From: an uncultured Myxococcales bacterium
GTDB lineage: Bacteria; Myxococcota_A; Polyangia; Polyangiales; Polyangiaceae
Length of the DNA: 64,000 bases
Assembly (NCBI GenBank): GCA_937872925.1
Contig: CALMUT010000316.1
Span: forward strand, 62,001 to 126,000
Direction of reading: 5' to 3'
In this document: positions 49,369 to 58,612 of the stretch, piece by piece
Numbering within the stretch: position 1 is the stretch's first letter
How the letters are laid out: every line of letters begins with the position of its first letter
The notes under the pieces: generated by a model
The model's database searches: none
What the model saw: the letters and a program-made list of their open reading frames with translations, nothing else
Told to the model about the DNA's origin: nothing
Program-made: the position numbers and the translations under genes

Positions 49369-50424
49369 ATGCTCACTTGGTCGGCTCCTTCATCCAGGCG
49401 CACCCTGTTCCGCTGTCTTGCCCTGTCCACCATCGCAGCACTTGGCGTTGGGCTGGCCGCTTGCTCCGGCGATGACACCGGTAAATCGGCTGCTTTCGGA
49501 GGTGGAGGCGCAAACACCGGCGGCGCGGGCGCTGCCGGTGGGAACGACGCCGGCGGAACCGGAGGAACTGCTGCCGTTGGCACTGGAGGAACTGCTGCGA
49601 GCGCCGCTGGAGGTGCCGGCGCTGGTGGATCCGGGGCCACCAGTGCCACGCATCCGCCCACCTGCCCGAAGAGCGTTCCCTGCACCGAGTCCAAAGCGGA
49701 ATGCGTCAACGGTTGCGCCATCACCTGTGCCGAATACCAAGGCCAGTTCGGCCTCTTTCTTGAGGAATGCTCAGCCTTCGGAACCTGCAGCGTCCAGCAG
49801 ACGAGCATCGGCCCGGTGGCGACGTGCACCGGCGACGGCATCGGCACCGCTTGTGATTCAAATTACACCGCGCGTTGTGAAGGCAACGTTGCCTTCAATT
49901 GTGATTTCGGCAAGGTCGCGGTCAGCTACTGCGCGGCTGACGCTCAGTGTTGGTCCGACGGCGAACACGCGGGATGCCGCACGGATCCGCTCGCGTGCGG
50001 GAAGCTCCGGGATGGCACAACTTGCGGAGGGGGGATCGACTCAGTGCCCTGCTGTCAGGGGTTCGTCTGTGGTGGGTCGAGTTGTTTGCTGCCAGCGGGC
50101 AGCGAGTGCGAGAGCATTCTAGACTGCAACTTCGGCTTGGTCTGCCGCACCAAGGCAAACCGTATTCCGAAGAAGGGCGAGAAGGGACTCTGTGAGCTTC
50201 CGACGCCCGCCTGTATCCTGCCGGACGCGAGCTCGCCTTCCGACGAGAACGAACGTTGTGGTCGCCTGCCGGGAGTGCCCTGTTGCATCGCTGGAACCAG
50301 TTGCGACAAGGCCGAGGATCGCTGCTGTTTCCCGGACGGGATCGTGCCGAAGGTCGGCAACAGCGTGGACTCCTCCCTATGCTGTAACCCCATCGGCACC
50401 GACATTGACGACAAATGCCAGTGA
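49369..50424 (+). CDS. Cys-rich lipoprotein, unknown function
   Basis: The 351-residue protein starts at ATG 49369 with GGAGG upstream. It has a lipobox (GLAAC), a Gly/Ala/Thr linker to about residue 90, then a region with more than 30 cysteines in repeated short blocks (CPKSVPC, CAEYQ, CTGDG, CCQGF, CGGSSC, CCIAG, CCFPDG, CCNP). Disulfide-rich stalks of this type are common on myxobacterial surfaces. No catalytic motif. It is divergent from the lipoprotein gene at 48322-49197. Confidence 0.65.
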   Translation: MLTWSAPSSRRTLFRCLALSTIAALGVGLAACSGDDTGKSAAFGGGGANTGGAGAAGGNDAGGTGGTAAVGTGGTAASAAGGAGAGGSGATSATHPPTCPKSVPCTESKAECVNGCAITCAEYQGQFGLFLEECSAFGTCSVQQTSIGPVATCTGDGIGTACDSNYTARCEGNVAFNCDFGKVAVSYCAADAQCWSDGEHAGCRTDPLACGKLRDGTTCGGGIDSVPCCQGFVCGGSSCLLPAGSECESILDCNFGLVCRTKANRIPKKGEKGLCELPTPACILPDASSPSDENERCGRLPGVPCCIAGTSCDKAEDRCCFPDGIVPKVGNSVDSSLCCNPIGTDIDDKCQ

Positions 50425-50518
50425 CCTGATCCGGGCGTCGGACAGCCCCAGAGCGGCGACGCGTTCTTAGGGCCGGGCGCCAATTGCGGTCCATCAGTGG
50501 CGCCCGTAGATTCCGTCC

Positions 50519-52108
50519 ATGACCTACGACTTCGCCGTTGTCGGCTCCGGCTTCGGAGGCAGCGTGTCCGCGCTGCGCCTGACGGAGAAGGGCTATCGGG
50601 TGCTCTTGTTGGAAAAGGGGCGCCGCTTTTCCGCAAGCCAATTCCCGAAGACCAACTGGGATTTGAAGCGTTGGATGTGGCTGCCGGAGCTGGCGCTGCA
50701 TGGCATCTTCAAGATGTCGTTCTTCCCTCACATCACCGTCGTGCACGGGGTTGGCTACGGGGGGGGGTCGTTGGTGTATGCCAACACGCTTCCCGTGCCG
50801 AAGTCGGACTTCTTCCAAGCCGACTCCTGGGGGCACTTGGCGGACTGGGAAGCGGAGCTGCAGCCCCACTACGCAACTGCAAAGCGCATGCTGGGTGCGA
50901 CGCGCAATCCGACCTTCACGCGCATCGACGAGGTGTTCCGTGAGGTGGCGAAAGACATCGGTCGCAGTGAGCACTTTCATCCCACGGACGTTGCCGTCTA
51001 CTTTGGAGAACCGGGCAAGACGGTGCCAGATCCGTTCTTCGGTGGGGAAGGGCCGGACCGCACGGGCTGCATCCAGTGCGGCGCATGCATGACGGGCTGC
51101 CGCCACGGCGCGAAGAACACCCTGGATCGCAACTACCTGTACCTGGCCGAGCGTCGTGGGCTGGACGTACATACCGAGACCGAAGTCACGCGCGTTGCAC
51201 CCATCGAAGGCGGCGAGACGGGCTCACAGGGTTACCGCATCGAGACGCAGCAAGGGTTGAAGCCCGGCAAGCGTCGCGCCGAGACCTACACAGCCAAGCA
51301 GGTGATCTTCGCCGGTGGCGTGATGGGCACCGTCGATCTCCTGCTGAGGCTCAAAGCCGATCCCAAGGCATTGCCTCGCCTCTCGGAGCGGCTGGGGGAC
51401 CATGTGCGAACGAACTCTGAGTCGCTCATCGCCGTCGTCTCCAACAACCGCGACCTCGACTTGTCCAAGGGTGTGTCGATCAGCTCGATCATCCACACGG
51501 ACGATCACTCCCATATCGAGCCCTGCCGCTACGGCGAGGGCTCGGGCTTTTTCCGCACCTTGCTCGGGCCTCACGTTGCCGGCGACGCGCTGCCCGAACG
51601 GCTGATGAACGTGATCGGCGTGCTCGCTAAGAAGCCGCTGGCCTTCTTGCGCGCCGCCACGGTGCCGGACTTGGCGAAGCACAGCATCATCTTGCTCTAC
51701 ATGCGTACCCTCGAAGGTTACATTCGGCTCAAGCGCGGGCGCTCGCTCACCACGGGCTTTGCCACCGGCATGACGACCGAGCTTGGCGAGGGACCCGCTC
51801 CGACCGCGTCCATTCCCGAGGCAACGGCCCTGGCTGAGCGCGTCGCCGAGAAGATTGACGGGTTTCCCACGACGCTCTTCACAGAGACGGTGCTTGGGAT
51901 CCCCACCACCGCACACATCTTGGGCGGCTGCTGCATGGGAGACTCCGCCGCCACGGGCGTGATCGACGCCGACCATCGCGTCTTCGGCTATCCCGGGCTG
52001 TATGTGATCGACGGTTCCGCCATTTCCGCAAACCCCGGTGTGAATCCCTCCCTGACCATCACCGCCCTGGCCGAGCGCGCGATGAGCAAAATCCCGGCGA
52101 AGCCCTGA
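50519..52108 (+). CDS. GMC-type flavin oxidoreductase (cholesterol-oxidase-like)
   Basis: The 529-residue protein has an N-terminal FAD-binding GSGFGGS at 9-15, the GMC-like block HGVGYGGGSLVYANT at 76-90, and a C-terminal TTAHILGGCCMGDSA plus VNPSLTITALAER. It lacks a signal peptide. Cysteines 184, 187, 190 and 194 form C-x2-C-x2-C-x3-C in CIQCGACMTGCRHGAKNT, as in ChoD-type steroid oxidases; this spacing equals that of a 4Fe-4S ferredoxin. Its role is probably oxidation of a sterol or hydrophobic alcohol. It has no partner gene here. ATG 50519 is clear. Confidence 0.82.
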   Translation: MTYDFAVVGSGFGGSVSALRLTEKGYRVLLLEKGRRFSASQFPKTNWDLKRWMWLPELALHGIFKMSFFPHITVVHGVGYGGGSLVYANTLPVPKSDFFQADSWGHLADWEAELQPHYATAKRMLGATRNPTFTRIDEVFREVAKDIGRSEHFHPTDVAVYFGEPGKTVPDPFFGGEGPDRTGCIQCGACMTGCRHGAKNTLDRNYLYLAERRGLDVHTETEVTRVAPIEGGETGSQGYRIETQQGLKPGKRRAETYTAKQVIFAGGVMGTVDLLLRLKADPKALPRLSERLGDHVRTNSESLIAVVSNNRDLDLSKGVSISSIIHTDDHSHIEPCRYGEGSGFFRTLLGPHVAGDALPERLMNVIGVLAKKPLAFLRAATVPDLAKHSIILLYMRTLEGYIRLKRGRSLTTGFATGMTTELGEGPAPTASIPEATALAERVAEKIDGFPTTLFTETVLGIPTTAHILGGCCMGDSAATGVIDADHRVFGYPGLYVIDGSAISANPGVNPSLTITALAERAMSKIPAKP

Positions 52109-52208
52109 AGAGACGCGCGACGGGGTCAATGGAACGTTCCTGCCGGATGGATCTCGCCGTCGTGACGGGGGTCGGGTGGGTTGGATTGCGACTCCGAACA
52201 GACGCGGC

Positions 52209-53489
52209 TCAGAGGGAGTACGCGCCACCGAAGTAGATGTCGCCGGCGTTTTGGGCGTAAGGGTAGAGCGATAGCGTCTCGGGGGAATTGAAGCCGAGGC
52301 GAATGCTGAAGAAGTCTGAGCCAGTGCTGCTTGCCGCCATGGACGCCTCGACGGAGGCTCGCAGGCGGTAGCCGCCCTCGATGCCGTAGTACCAGACCGA
52401 CGGGACTTGCACGACGCCGACCACGGCGCGGAGGCCGGTGAAGCCCGAGGCGTCTTCCCCGCGTTCAATCTTGGCCATTGCAATATCCGACGGCAGCGGG
52501 TTTCCCAGGCGGACCCCAATGGATGCCTCTTGCACGAACAGCGACGGCTCCGTGGCCACCGCCGCCGAGAAGTCGATCAGCTTGAGCAACCCGTACTCGT
52601 CAAGATGAAACGTGGTGAGTCCCGTCTCGGCCAAGGTCGGCGCTGTCTCGTCGAAAGAGACGGCGCCTCGGGGCACCGAGGCGTATTGCAGCCGGCGCAA
52701 GTAGAGCGAAGTCGTGCCTAGGTCCTTGGCAGCACCGGTGAGCCAATCCAAGGTGGTAAAGCCGAGGCGCGCGTAGGGAATGCGGTCGATGAAGCGGCTC
52801 CCCGTCGCCGCGGCCTGTTGCTCCACTTCCTCTGTAACGGCCTGGTAGACGGCGCTGACGAAGGCCGTGGCGGGCGTCAGATTCAAGTTGCCGTAGAGTC
52901 CGTTCGACGCAGCGTAGGCCAGACTGCCCGAGACATAGGGCGTGACGAACTGCGCGCCGACCATGGCGTCGAAGGTCACTGACAGCGAGCCGTCGTCTCG
53001 GGCGAAGCGGCGCTGGTAGAACGCAATCGGCGAGCCCTGCGCCATGGCAATACCGTAGAACGCGCTACCGACGCGCTCGTTGCCTGGGCCGCCAACGGTG
53101 TGGGCGGCGCCAGTGCCCACCGCGTACAGCGAGAATCCTTCGAAGCGCCAGCCAAAGCCAAATCCACCACCAGAGAGATCGACCTTTCCCATCTCGACGC
53201 CATTCTCACCGCAGATGGGGGTGCGCAACGCGCCCGGCGTGGCCCCCATCTCGTAGCGCAAGGTGGGGCCTTCGTTGACCGCGAGGATCGGCAGCAGTTG
53301 CCGCTCAGCCATCTTGGCGGCGCCGTAGATTTGTGCGTTTCGATCGATGGCGCCGCTTAGCAGGCCCGCGCCGACGGTGCCCGGCACCGGCCCGGCGTTG
53401 TCCGCGGGGCACACTTGCGCCAGCGCTGGCGCGCCAAGCGTCGTGACCAGGCCAAAGCCGACCGCGCACCCGAGCCACTTCGAGATCAT
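52209..53489 (-). CDS. Secreted barrel-like protein, unknown function
   Basis: The 426-residue protein has a clean signal peptide ending TLGAPALAQ. The mature part is Gly/Ala/Ser-rich with alternating segments and aromatic ends, closing with YAQNAGDIYFGGAYSL, which fits an outer-membrane or surface barrel. No named family is recognised. Its ATG overlaps the stop of the preceding gene (ATGA), so it is the last gene of a three-gene operon with the kelch protein. Confidence 0.6.
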   Translation of the reverse strand: MISKWLGCAVGFGLVTTLGAPALAQVCPADNAGPVPGTVGAGLLSGAIDRNAQIYGAAKMAERQLLPILAVNEGPTLRYEMGATPGALRTPICGENGVEMGKVDLSGGGFGFGWRFEGFSLYAVGTGAAHTVGGPGNERVGSAFYGIAMAQGSPIAFYQRRFARDDGSLSVTFDAMVGAQFVTPYVSGSLAYAASNGLYGNLNLTPATAFVSAVYQAVTEEVEQQAAATGSRFIDRIPYARLGFTTLDWLTGAAKDLGTTSLYLRRLQYASVPRGAVSFDETAPTLAETGLTTFHLDEYGLLKLIDFSAAVATEPSLFVQEASIGVRLGNPLPSDIAMAKIERGEDASGFTGLRAVVGVVQVPSVWYYGIEGGYRLRASVEASMAASSTGSDFFSIRLGFNSPETLSLYPYAQNAGDIYFGGAYSL

Positions 53490-54109
53490 GGTTTCACCAA
53501 CATGCTGCCGCAGCTCGGCGCCAGGGCGACCCAGCTCAGGGCGTCATCGGGAGTCGCGTTGTCAGTGCACAGCAGTGCCGCCAGCTCACTCTTGCAAGCG
53601 TCCACAACGGTGCTCGTCGCCGCGGCGCAACCTGTTTGCGCGAGGGTCAGCTGCACTTTGACGCTGAGCGCCGCAATATCTGGGGCGCTCGTGCCACACA
53701 CCGCCATTTTCGGGGCGACGGCCTGAGTCAAGTCGGCGCAGGCGGCAAGATCCGACTGGGAGGGCGCAAAACCGCCAAATACCTCATGACACACCGGTGT
53801 TTCGCTGAGCCAGCGATTGAGATCGTCTCGCCACACGTCGACTTGTTCACAAGACACGGCGTTCAACTGCGCGGCGCATTTGTAGAGCTCGGGATCTGCG
53901 GAATCGCCGATGCACGTGTACTCTTCGTTGAAGCGTTCGTAGGCCGCGTTCGCGAAATCGCCATCTTGCGTGCACGCCTGCAGCCGAGCAGCGATCGAGT
54001 ATCCAGCTTGACGACAGTGCTCGTGGGGCTCCACGTCATAGGTTCCGGTGCACGCGCCCATCGCGAGGGCCGTGCACCACAGCAGCCAAGGAAGCCGACC
54101 GCGTTTCAA
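53486..54109 (-). CDS. Putative lipoprotein, TTG start, in kelch operon
   Basis: The 207-residue protein starts at TTG 54109, preceded by GGAGG, and overlaps the kelch-gene stop as TTGA. A basic start (MKRGRLPWLL) and lipobox (AMGAC) mark it as a lipoprotein. Ten or more cysteines in the mature part (CRQAGYS, YTCIG, YKCAAQLNAVSCEQ, PVCHEVF) suggest a compact disulfide-bonded helical fold. Function unknown. It sits between the kelch protein and the barrel-like protein, all co-translated. Confidence 0.6.
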   Translation of the reverse strand: MKRGRLPWLLWCTALAMGACTGTYDVEPHEHCRQAGYSIAARLQACTQDGDFANAAYERFNEEYTCIGDSADPELYKCAAQLNAVSCEQVDVWRDDLNRWLSETPVCHEVFGGFAPSQSDLAACADLTQAVAPKMAVCGTSAPDIAALSVKVQLTLAQTGCAAATSTVVDACKSELAALLCTDNATPDDALSWVALAPSCGSMLVKP

Positions 54110-56589
54110 AATTGCCTCCGGCGGCGCATGAACGCCAGCGCCACGCCACCGAGCAGTCCAGCCCAGGCCGAATACGGTGCGCCCGGCGAGCCCGGCGCTT
54201 GACACAAACAACCCAGCGGAGTGCCCGCAGCGAAGGCCCCGCCCTGGGCAGCGCTGTTGCCCGCAACGCATACACCGTCGTTGCCGCAGACTTCGCCCGC
54301 CGCACAGGCTTGGCTCACTCGGCAGTCTACCGGGTCCCGGGCGCAGCGCCCATGGAAGCAGCCGTATTCGCAAGGTGTCTCGAGAGAGCTCAGGGTGTCG
54401 ATTTCGGACTTGCCGTCGCTGCTGCAGCGGGTGCCGCAGTCGTAAAGGCTCGCGCAACAGGGCCCGCCGAGACACACGCCGCTGCTGCAGCCGGTCCCTT
54501 GGCTGCACTCGTTGTTGGCGCAGACGTTACGCTTCCCGCTGCAACCCTCGGGGCACTCTTCGGATTGCTCTGTCCCGCGCGGCGCGCCTTCGCAGCTTCC
54601 GTCCTGGGACGAGCCCGCGGCGACGCTGCACACTTCGCAGGTTCCCTTGCATTCGGCGTCGCAGCACACGCCATCCGTGCAGGCTGCGCTCTCGCATTCG
54701 CTGGCGTCGCTGCAGCTGGACCCGATGGACTTCAGACACACGCCACCCGAACACGTTCCAGACGCGCAGCTGTCCGGATCGGGGCCGTCCACAGCCGCGC
54801 ACGTGCCCGGCGATCCGGCCGTGCCGCAACTCTCGCACGTGCCGCAGCCGGCGGTATCACAGCAGGCGCCGTCGACGCAGAAACCCGTCGCGCAATCCGA
54901 CGGCTGAGTACAGCCGACGCTGATCGGCGCGTACTCCCAAGTGTCGTTCAAGTGGCCGCTTGAAGCTTCGGGTTCGACGGCCAGAGGATTGCCCCCGAAG
55001 AGCAGCATCACACCGCGTGAGGCGTCGAAGGCCATCGCGGCATGGGCGCGGGCCGGCGGCGCGGGCGTCTTGTCGTTCAGCCAGAAGCTCGATCCGTCCA
55101 GCTCGTAGCTGTCCGCCGCTACGCCGGTGGCCGTGCGTCCCGCGTACACTACCGTCACGAGTCGGCTCGAGTCGTAGGCCATACTGTGGCCGAAGCGCGC
55201 GGACGGCAGGCTGCCCGTCGCGCTCAGGGTGCTCCAGGTCGAACCGGTGCGCGCCGACAGATCCCCCAAAGGCGCGCAGCTCTGTCCGCGCCCACACCCG
55301 CGGCCGCCAAATACGACCGTCCTATCCAAAGTCAGATCATGCGCCATGCCGCTATCGCGGCGAGCGCTGGGTTCGCCACCCGCGGCGGATTGCCATGAGC
55401 TGCCACCCAGCCACGGATCCGTCAGCACGGTGCCCGCGTTTTGGCCGAAGGCGACAAACATCTTGGCGGCGGAGTCGACGTAGGCCGCCGTGTGTCCTTC
55501 GCGGTTGCCGGGCAGCGAGCCAATCGCAACCGTTGACCACTGCTGCCCACCCGTCAGCCAGTCCTCGGTCGCGAGGGCGCTTGTTCCGTCAAAGCCTCCG
55601 TACAAACGCGCCACGCCGAGCGTCGGATCGTGCACCAACGTTGCGTACGCCCGCGGCGCCGGCTTCGGGCCGGTGGTTGTCACCGCTTGCCACTGACCGT
55701 TCTTGAACTCCCAGAGGTCGTCGCGCAGACACGACGGCAAGCTGGCACACCCAACACCCCCAAAGAGCAGCATGCTCTGGCTAGCCGGCGAATAGATCAT
55801 GCTGGCCGCGCTTCGCGCGCTGGGGCTGCTGGTGGGCGACAGCTGCTTCCAGTGCGACACTGTTGCCAGCACCGGTTCAACGACAACGGGATGCGGTAGT
55901 GCGGCGTGCTCGAAACTGAACGTGAAGCTGCGCTCCGCCGGGTCCCAATGCAGGTGCACGCGATGTCGCATTCCGCGAGCGTCCCGCGCGAATGGCGCCG
56001 GCATGCGCAGCACTCCGCGCCCGTCCGCGGTTTCAAAGACGAAGCTGCCGTCGGGCTGCGCCGCCGGACCACGTAGCTCCGAGCCCAGCTCCAGCTCCCA
56101 GCGGAATCGAGCCGGCGCGTCCGCGGACTTGAGTACCCGAATCTGCCGCGCTTCCGCGGGCGTTACCCACCACAGGCTGTCGGGATTTGGGTAAGCATTG
56201 CGGTAGCTTACGCCACCGTCTCGGAACTCCGCGCCGACCGCGGCGGCACCCGTTTCGGTTACGCGCAGTTGCATGCGCTGCAGGCCCGCGGGCAGCACGT
56301 CCCAGGGCTGGCTGGCCCGCTCACCGAGGCGCAGGGTCAGCCAACGCCCCTTCGCAGGGTTGCTGGTCCAGTTTGCGCCTTGCCGCACGAGACCGCCGTT
56401 TGCGCGCGCCGCGAGGCTGTGGAGTCGCGCGTCCAAGTCCACCACGCCCTGCCCGCTCGCTGCCTGAGTGGCGGGTGGATCCCTCGGTTCCGCGTCGGGC
56501 GCCTCGCCTGAGCACGCCGCAACCGCGGCAACGACCGCTAGAGCACTCCCAAGAACAAACCGTGAGATCAAGGTGTGATCCCAAGCCAT
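54106..56589 (-). CDS. Kelch-repeat lipoprotein with MYXO-CTERM-like end
   Basis: The 827-residue protein has a lipobox (AVAACSG), a beta-rich region to about residue 250, and kelch repeats from about 255 to 560 (MLLFGGVGC, ARLYGGFDG, TVVFGGRGC, MLLFGGNPL, each with downstream Trp). A Cys-rich stalk of about 200 residues follows (CCDTAGCGTCESCGT, CCDAECKGTCEVC). It closes with GCLCQAPGS, a hydrophobic segment and RRRR, which matches the MYXO-CTERM sorting pattern of a Cys motif, a transmembrane helix and a basic end. It starts the three-gene overlapping operon. A surface adhesin or binding protein is the likely role. Confidence 0.75.
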   Translation of the reverse strand: MAWDHTLISRFVLGSALAVVAAVAACSGEAPDAEPRDPPATQAASGQGVVDLDARLHSLAARANGGLVRQGANWTSNPAKGRWLTLRLGERASQPWDVLPAGLQRMQLRVTETGAAAVGAEFRDGGVSYRNAYPNPDSLWWVTPAEARQIRVLKSADAPARFRWELELGSELRGPAAQPDGSFVFETADGRGVLRMPAPFARDARGMRHRVHLHWDPAERSFTFSFEHAALPHPVVVEPVLATVSHWKQLSPTSSPSARSAASMIYSPASQSMLLFGGVGCASLPSCLRDDLWEFKNGQWQAVTTTGPKPAPRAYATLVHDPTLGVARLYGGFDGTSALATEDWLTGGQQWSTVAIGSLPGNREGHTAAYVDSAAKMFVAFGQNAGTVLTDPWLGGSSWQSAAGGEPSARRDSGMAHDLTLDRTVVFGGRGCGRGQSCAPLGDLSARTGSTWSTLSATGSLPSARFGHSMAYDSSRLVTVVYAGRTATGVAADSYELDGSSFWLNDKTPAPPARAHAAMAFDASRGVMLLFGGNPLAVEPEASSGHLNDTWEYAPISVGCTQPSDCATGFCVDGACCDTAGCGTCESCGTAGSPGTCAAVDGPDPDSCASGTCSGGVCLKSIGSSCSDASECESAACTDGVCCDAECKGTCEVCSVAAGSSQDGSCEGAPRGTEQSEECPEGCSGKRNVCANNECSQGTGCSSGVCLGGPCCASLYDCGTRCSSDGKSEIDTLSSLETPCEYGCFHGRCARDPVDCRVSQACAAGEVCGNDGVCVAGNSAAQGGAFAAGTPLGCLCQAPGSPGAPYSAWAGLLGGVALAFMRRRRQF

Positions 56590-56723
56590 ATCCCGAAGTT
56601 CCGCTGAGCCGCAAGGGCGAATCGCGCGCTACTATGACGGAACGCAGTCATTTGCGTGGTCCGCGTGGGGGCCAACTTGGCCGGAACGTTGACGCATGTC
56701 GGAAGGGATGCGTTGATCCGTGC

Positions 56724-57221
56724 ATGTCGAAGTCTTTCGTTGGGATCGCGCTCTCGCTGTGCGCAGCCTGTGGCCCCAGTTCCGAGGCCAACGCGCCCCC
56801 TTCGCCCACGCCCGCTTCGCCCACGCCAGTCGCGGCTGCGCCTGGCGATACTTCGGAGCTAGTGAACGAAGCGCCCGGCGACGCTATGCCCACCGCGACA
56901 GCATCAACCGCCAAAGGAGTGATTGACGCTTACTTCGCCGCCGTCGAAGCGGGCGACCGGGAAGCTGCTCACGCGCTCTTGACCCCCGAAGCACGCGAGG
57001 AGGCCAAGACCTCCAGAAAGTCGTTCACCTATGCGTTCTTCGAAATGGGTTTCAAGGTGAAGACCCGGCGGCTGCGGGGCGAGATTGAAGAGCAGGGCGA
57101 CAAAGCCAGCGCCTACTTCAAAGCGGTGCTCCTTGATGAAAAGGGCAAAGACGACAACGAAGGTATGCGCTTCGTTCTCGTGCGCGAGGATGGCAAATGG
57201 TTGATCGCGGAGATCAACTAG
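56724..57221 (+). CDS. Lipoprotein with NTF2-like domain
   Basis: The 165-residue protein has a short signal and lipobox (LCAAC), a Pro/Ser/Thr linker to about residue 60, then a domain with the NTF2/SnoaL pattern: VIDAYFAAVEAGDREAAHAL, then TYAFFEMGFKVKTRR, and FVLVREDGKWLIAEIN at the end. Such folds can bind small ligands or act as accessory subunits. ATG 56724 is chosen over long upstream frames because the signal peptide begins there. It is divergent from the kelch operon. Confidence 0.6.
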   Translation: MSKSFVGIALSLCAACGPSSEANAPPSPTPASPTPVAAAPGDTSELVNEAPGDAMPTATASTAKGVIDAYFAAVEAGDREAAHALLTPEAREEAKTSRKSFTYAFFEMGFKVKTRRLRGEIEEQGDKASAYFKAVLLDEKGKDDNEGMRFVLVREDGKWLIAEIN

Positions 57222-57267
57222 CGGAGCGCGCTCCGCGACTATCCGTGACCACGACGAGTCTGCCCAA

Positions 57268-57840
57268 GTGAAGTTGGTTACCGATCCACTGAAGCTGCCG
57301 CGTTCGTCCTTGGACGGACCCGCGCGGGAAGCGGTCGATCGGGTGACAGCGGCCCGGCACTTCGGCCCGGGCGAGCTGGTCCTCGACGGTCTGACGTTCG
57401 TGCCCGACGGGCTGGACGCCCGCAAAGGCGGCGCGTTCGCGCTGCTCGGCGGACTCACCGCCCTCTTCGGCGTGGTGTTCGCCGGCATTGTCGTTGACGG
57501 CAAGCAGGATGAGCCTTGGATGCGCTGGGCCGCGCCGGCGCTGATCGCTATCGGTGGGTGGACGTGGTGGCGTGGCCACAAGGACAAGCAGTTGGCTCTG
57601 CAGACGCCACGCGTGACGGGTGCGTACTTGCTGCCGGATCTGCTGTTGCACGTCCAAGATGTGGGCTGCCGGACCTACCCGAAGTCGGTGATCCTCGGCT
57701 TCGAGTACCGCGCGACGAGCGAAGGTAGCCACCACAAGCTGTTCGTGCGCTATCGACACGCCGGCGAAGAACGCGAAGACGTGTTGTTCTACCTGGACGC
57801 CACCGAACGGCTCAACGCGTGGTTGCATGGTGGCGCCTGA
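57268..57840 (+). CDS. Two-TM membrane protein, unknown function
   Basis: The 190-residue protein starts at GTG 57268. A short cytoplasmic part (about 55 residues) leads to two transmembrane segments near 55-100. A soluble part of about 90 residues follows (LLPDLLLHVQDVGC, YPKSVILGFEYR, EERED). It could be a small sensory or DUF-type inner-membrane protein. It is 46 bases after the NTF2-like gene and probably shares its transcript. Confidence 0.55.
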   Translation: MKLVTDPLKLPRSSLDGPAREAVDRVTAARHFGPGELVLDGLTFVPDGLDARKGGAFALLGGLTALFGVVFAGIVVDGKQDEPWMRWAAPALIAIGGWTWWRGHKDKQLALQTPRVTGAYLLPDLLLHVQDVGCRTYPKSVILGFEYRATSEGSHHKLFVRYRHAGEEREDVLFYLDATERLNAWLHGGA

Positions 57841-57900
57841 GCCGTCAGGAGTGCGAATGCGCTGCTGACTCCGGCGACCCGGCGGGTAACCGGGGTAACC

Positions 57901-57979
57901 GGGGTAACCCAACGGAAAATCGCTTAGCATGCAAGCATGCATATCGATTTTTCTTGAGCGCTTGCCCGCCGCAGCCGCA
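57901..57979. repeat. Intergenic hairpin repeat, copy A
   Basis: The unit GGGGTAACCCAACGGAAAAT, a long hairpin, then GAGCGCTTGCCCGCCGCAG recurs at 60269-60340. The hairpin arms are AAAATCG (57916-57922) with CGATTTT (57945-57951), and GCATGC (57927-57932) with GCATGC (57935-57940) around an AA loop. Before it lie three tandem copies of GGGTAACC (57883-57909). It follows a gene stop, so terminator function is possible on either strand; its repetition suggests a dispersed element. Confidence 0.65.
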
Positions 57980-58027
57980 GCGCGGTTCATAAAACGGGCC
58001 GCCACACCCCACCAATCAGAACGCCTA

Positions 58028-58612
58028 ATGAGACTTCCGACCGCCGTGCTCTTGGTCCTCGCCGCCTCCTTGCCGGGTTGCTCTGAGGAGGGATCCGCTC
58101 CAGGGCCGGGTGCGAACGGCGGACCGTGCGTCTCGGGGGACTTGTGCAATCACGGGTTGCAGTGCGTCGGCGGCACGTGCGCGCCTGGCCCCTGGGGCGT
58201 TCAGGGGATCGGGGCGGCGGATGCTGGGGGCGCGTCGGGAGCGGCCGGCGGTGCGGCGGCGCAGAGTGGAGCGGGAGGCGCCAGTAGCGGCGGCGGGGCC
58301 GGCGCGCCCGGGGGTGGCGGGGCCGGGGCGGTGCCTTCAGGCGGAACGGGCGGCGTGTCCAGTGGAGGCACATCCGGGGGCGGCGCGGCCGGTAGCGGCG
58401 GCGCGTCCACCGGTGGCAGTGGCGGCGCGTCCACCGGGGGTAGCGCCGGCAGCGGCGGAGTCACGGGCACGGGCGGCGGAGGCAGCTGCGTCGGGATCCC
58501 TGCCGTCAACAGCTCCTGCAACGTTGCGTTCTGTTATTGCTCGTCGACCGATAACTGCTTTCCAAAAGCGCTGGCACAGCTTTGTTGTGCCGTGGCTCCG
58601 AGTTGCAAATGA
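58028..58612 (+). CDS. Lipoprotein with long Gly/Ser linker and Cys-rich end
   Basis: The 194-residue protein starts at ATG 58028. It has a lipobox (LPGCSEE), a short Cys block (CVSGDLCNHGLQCVGGTC), about 80 residues of Gly/Ser/Thr linker, and a Cys-rich end (SCNVAFCYCSSTDNCF, LCCAVAPSC). The stop overlaps the next ATG (ATGA), so it pairs with the heme-motif protein. It is the first gene of the cassette between the two repeat copies. Function unknown. Confidence 0.65.
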   Translation: MRLPTAVLLVLAASLPGCSEEGSAPGPGANGGPCVSGDLCNHGLQCVGGTCAPGPWGVQGIGAADAGGASGAAGGAAAQSGAGGASSGGGAGAPGGGGAGAVPSGGTGGVSSGGTSGGGAAGSGGASTGGSGGASTGGSAGSGGVTGTGGGGSCVGIPAVNSSCNVAFCYCSSTDNCFPKALAQLCCAVAPSCK

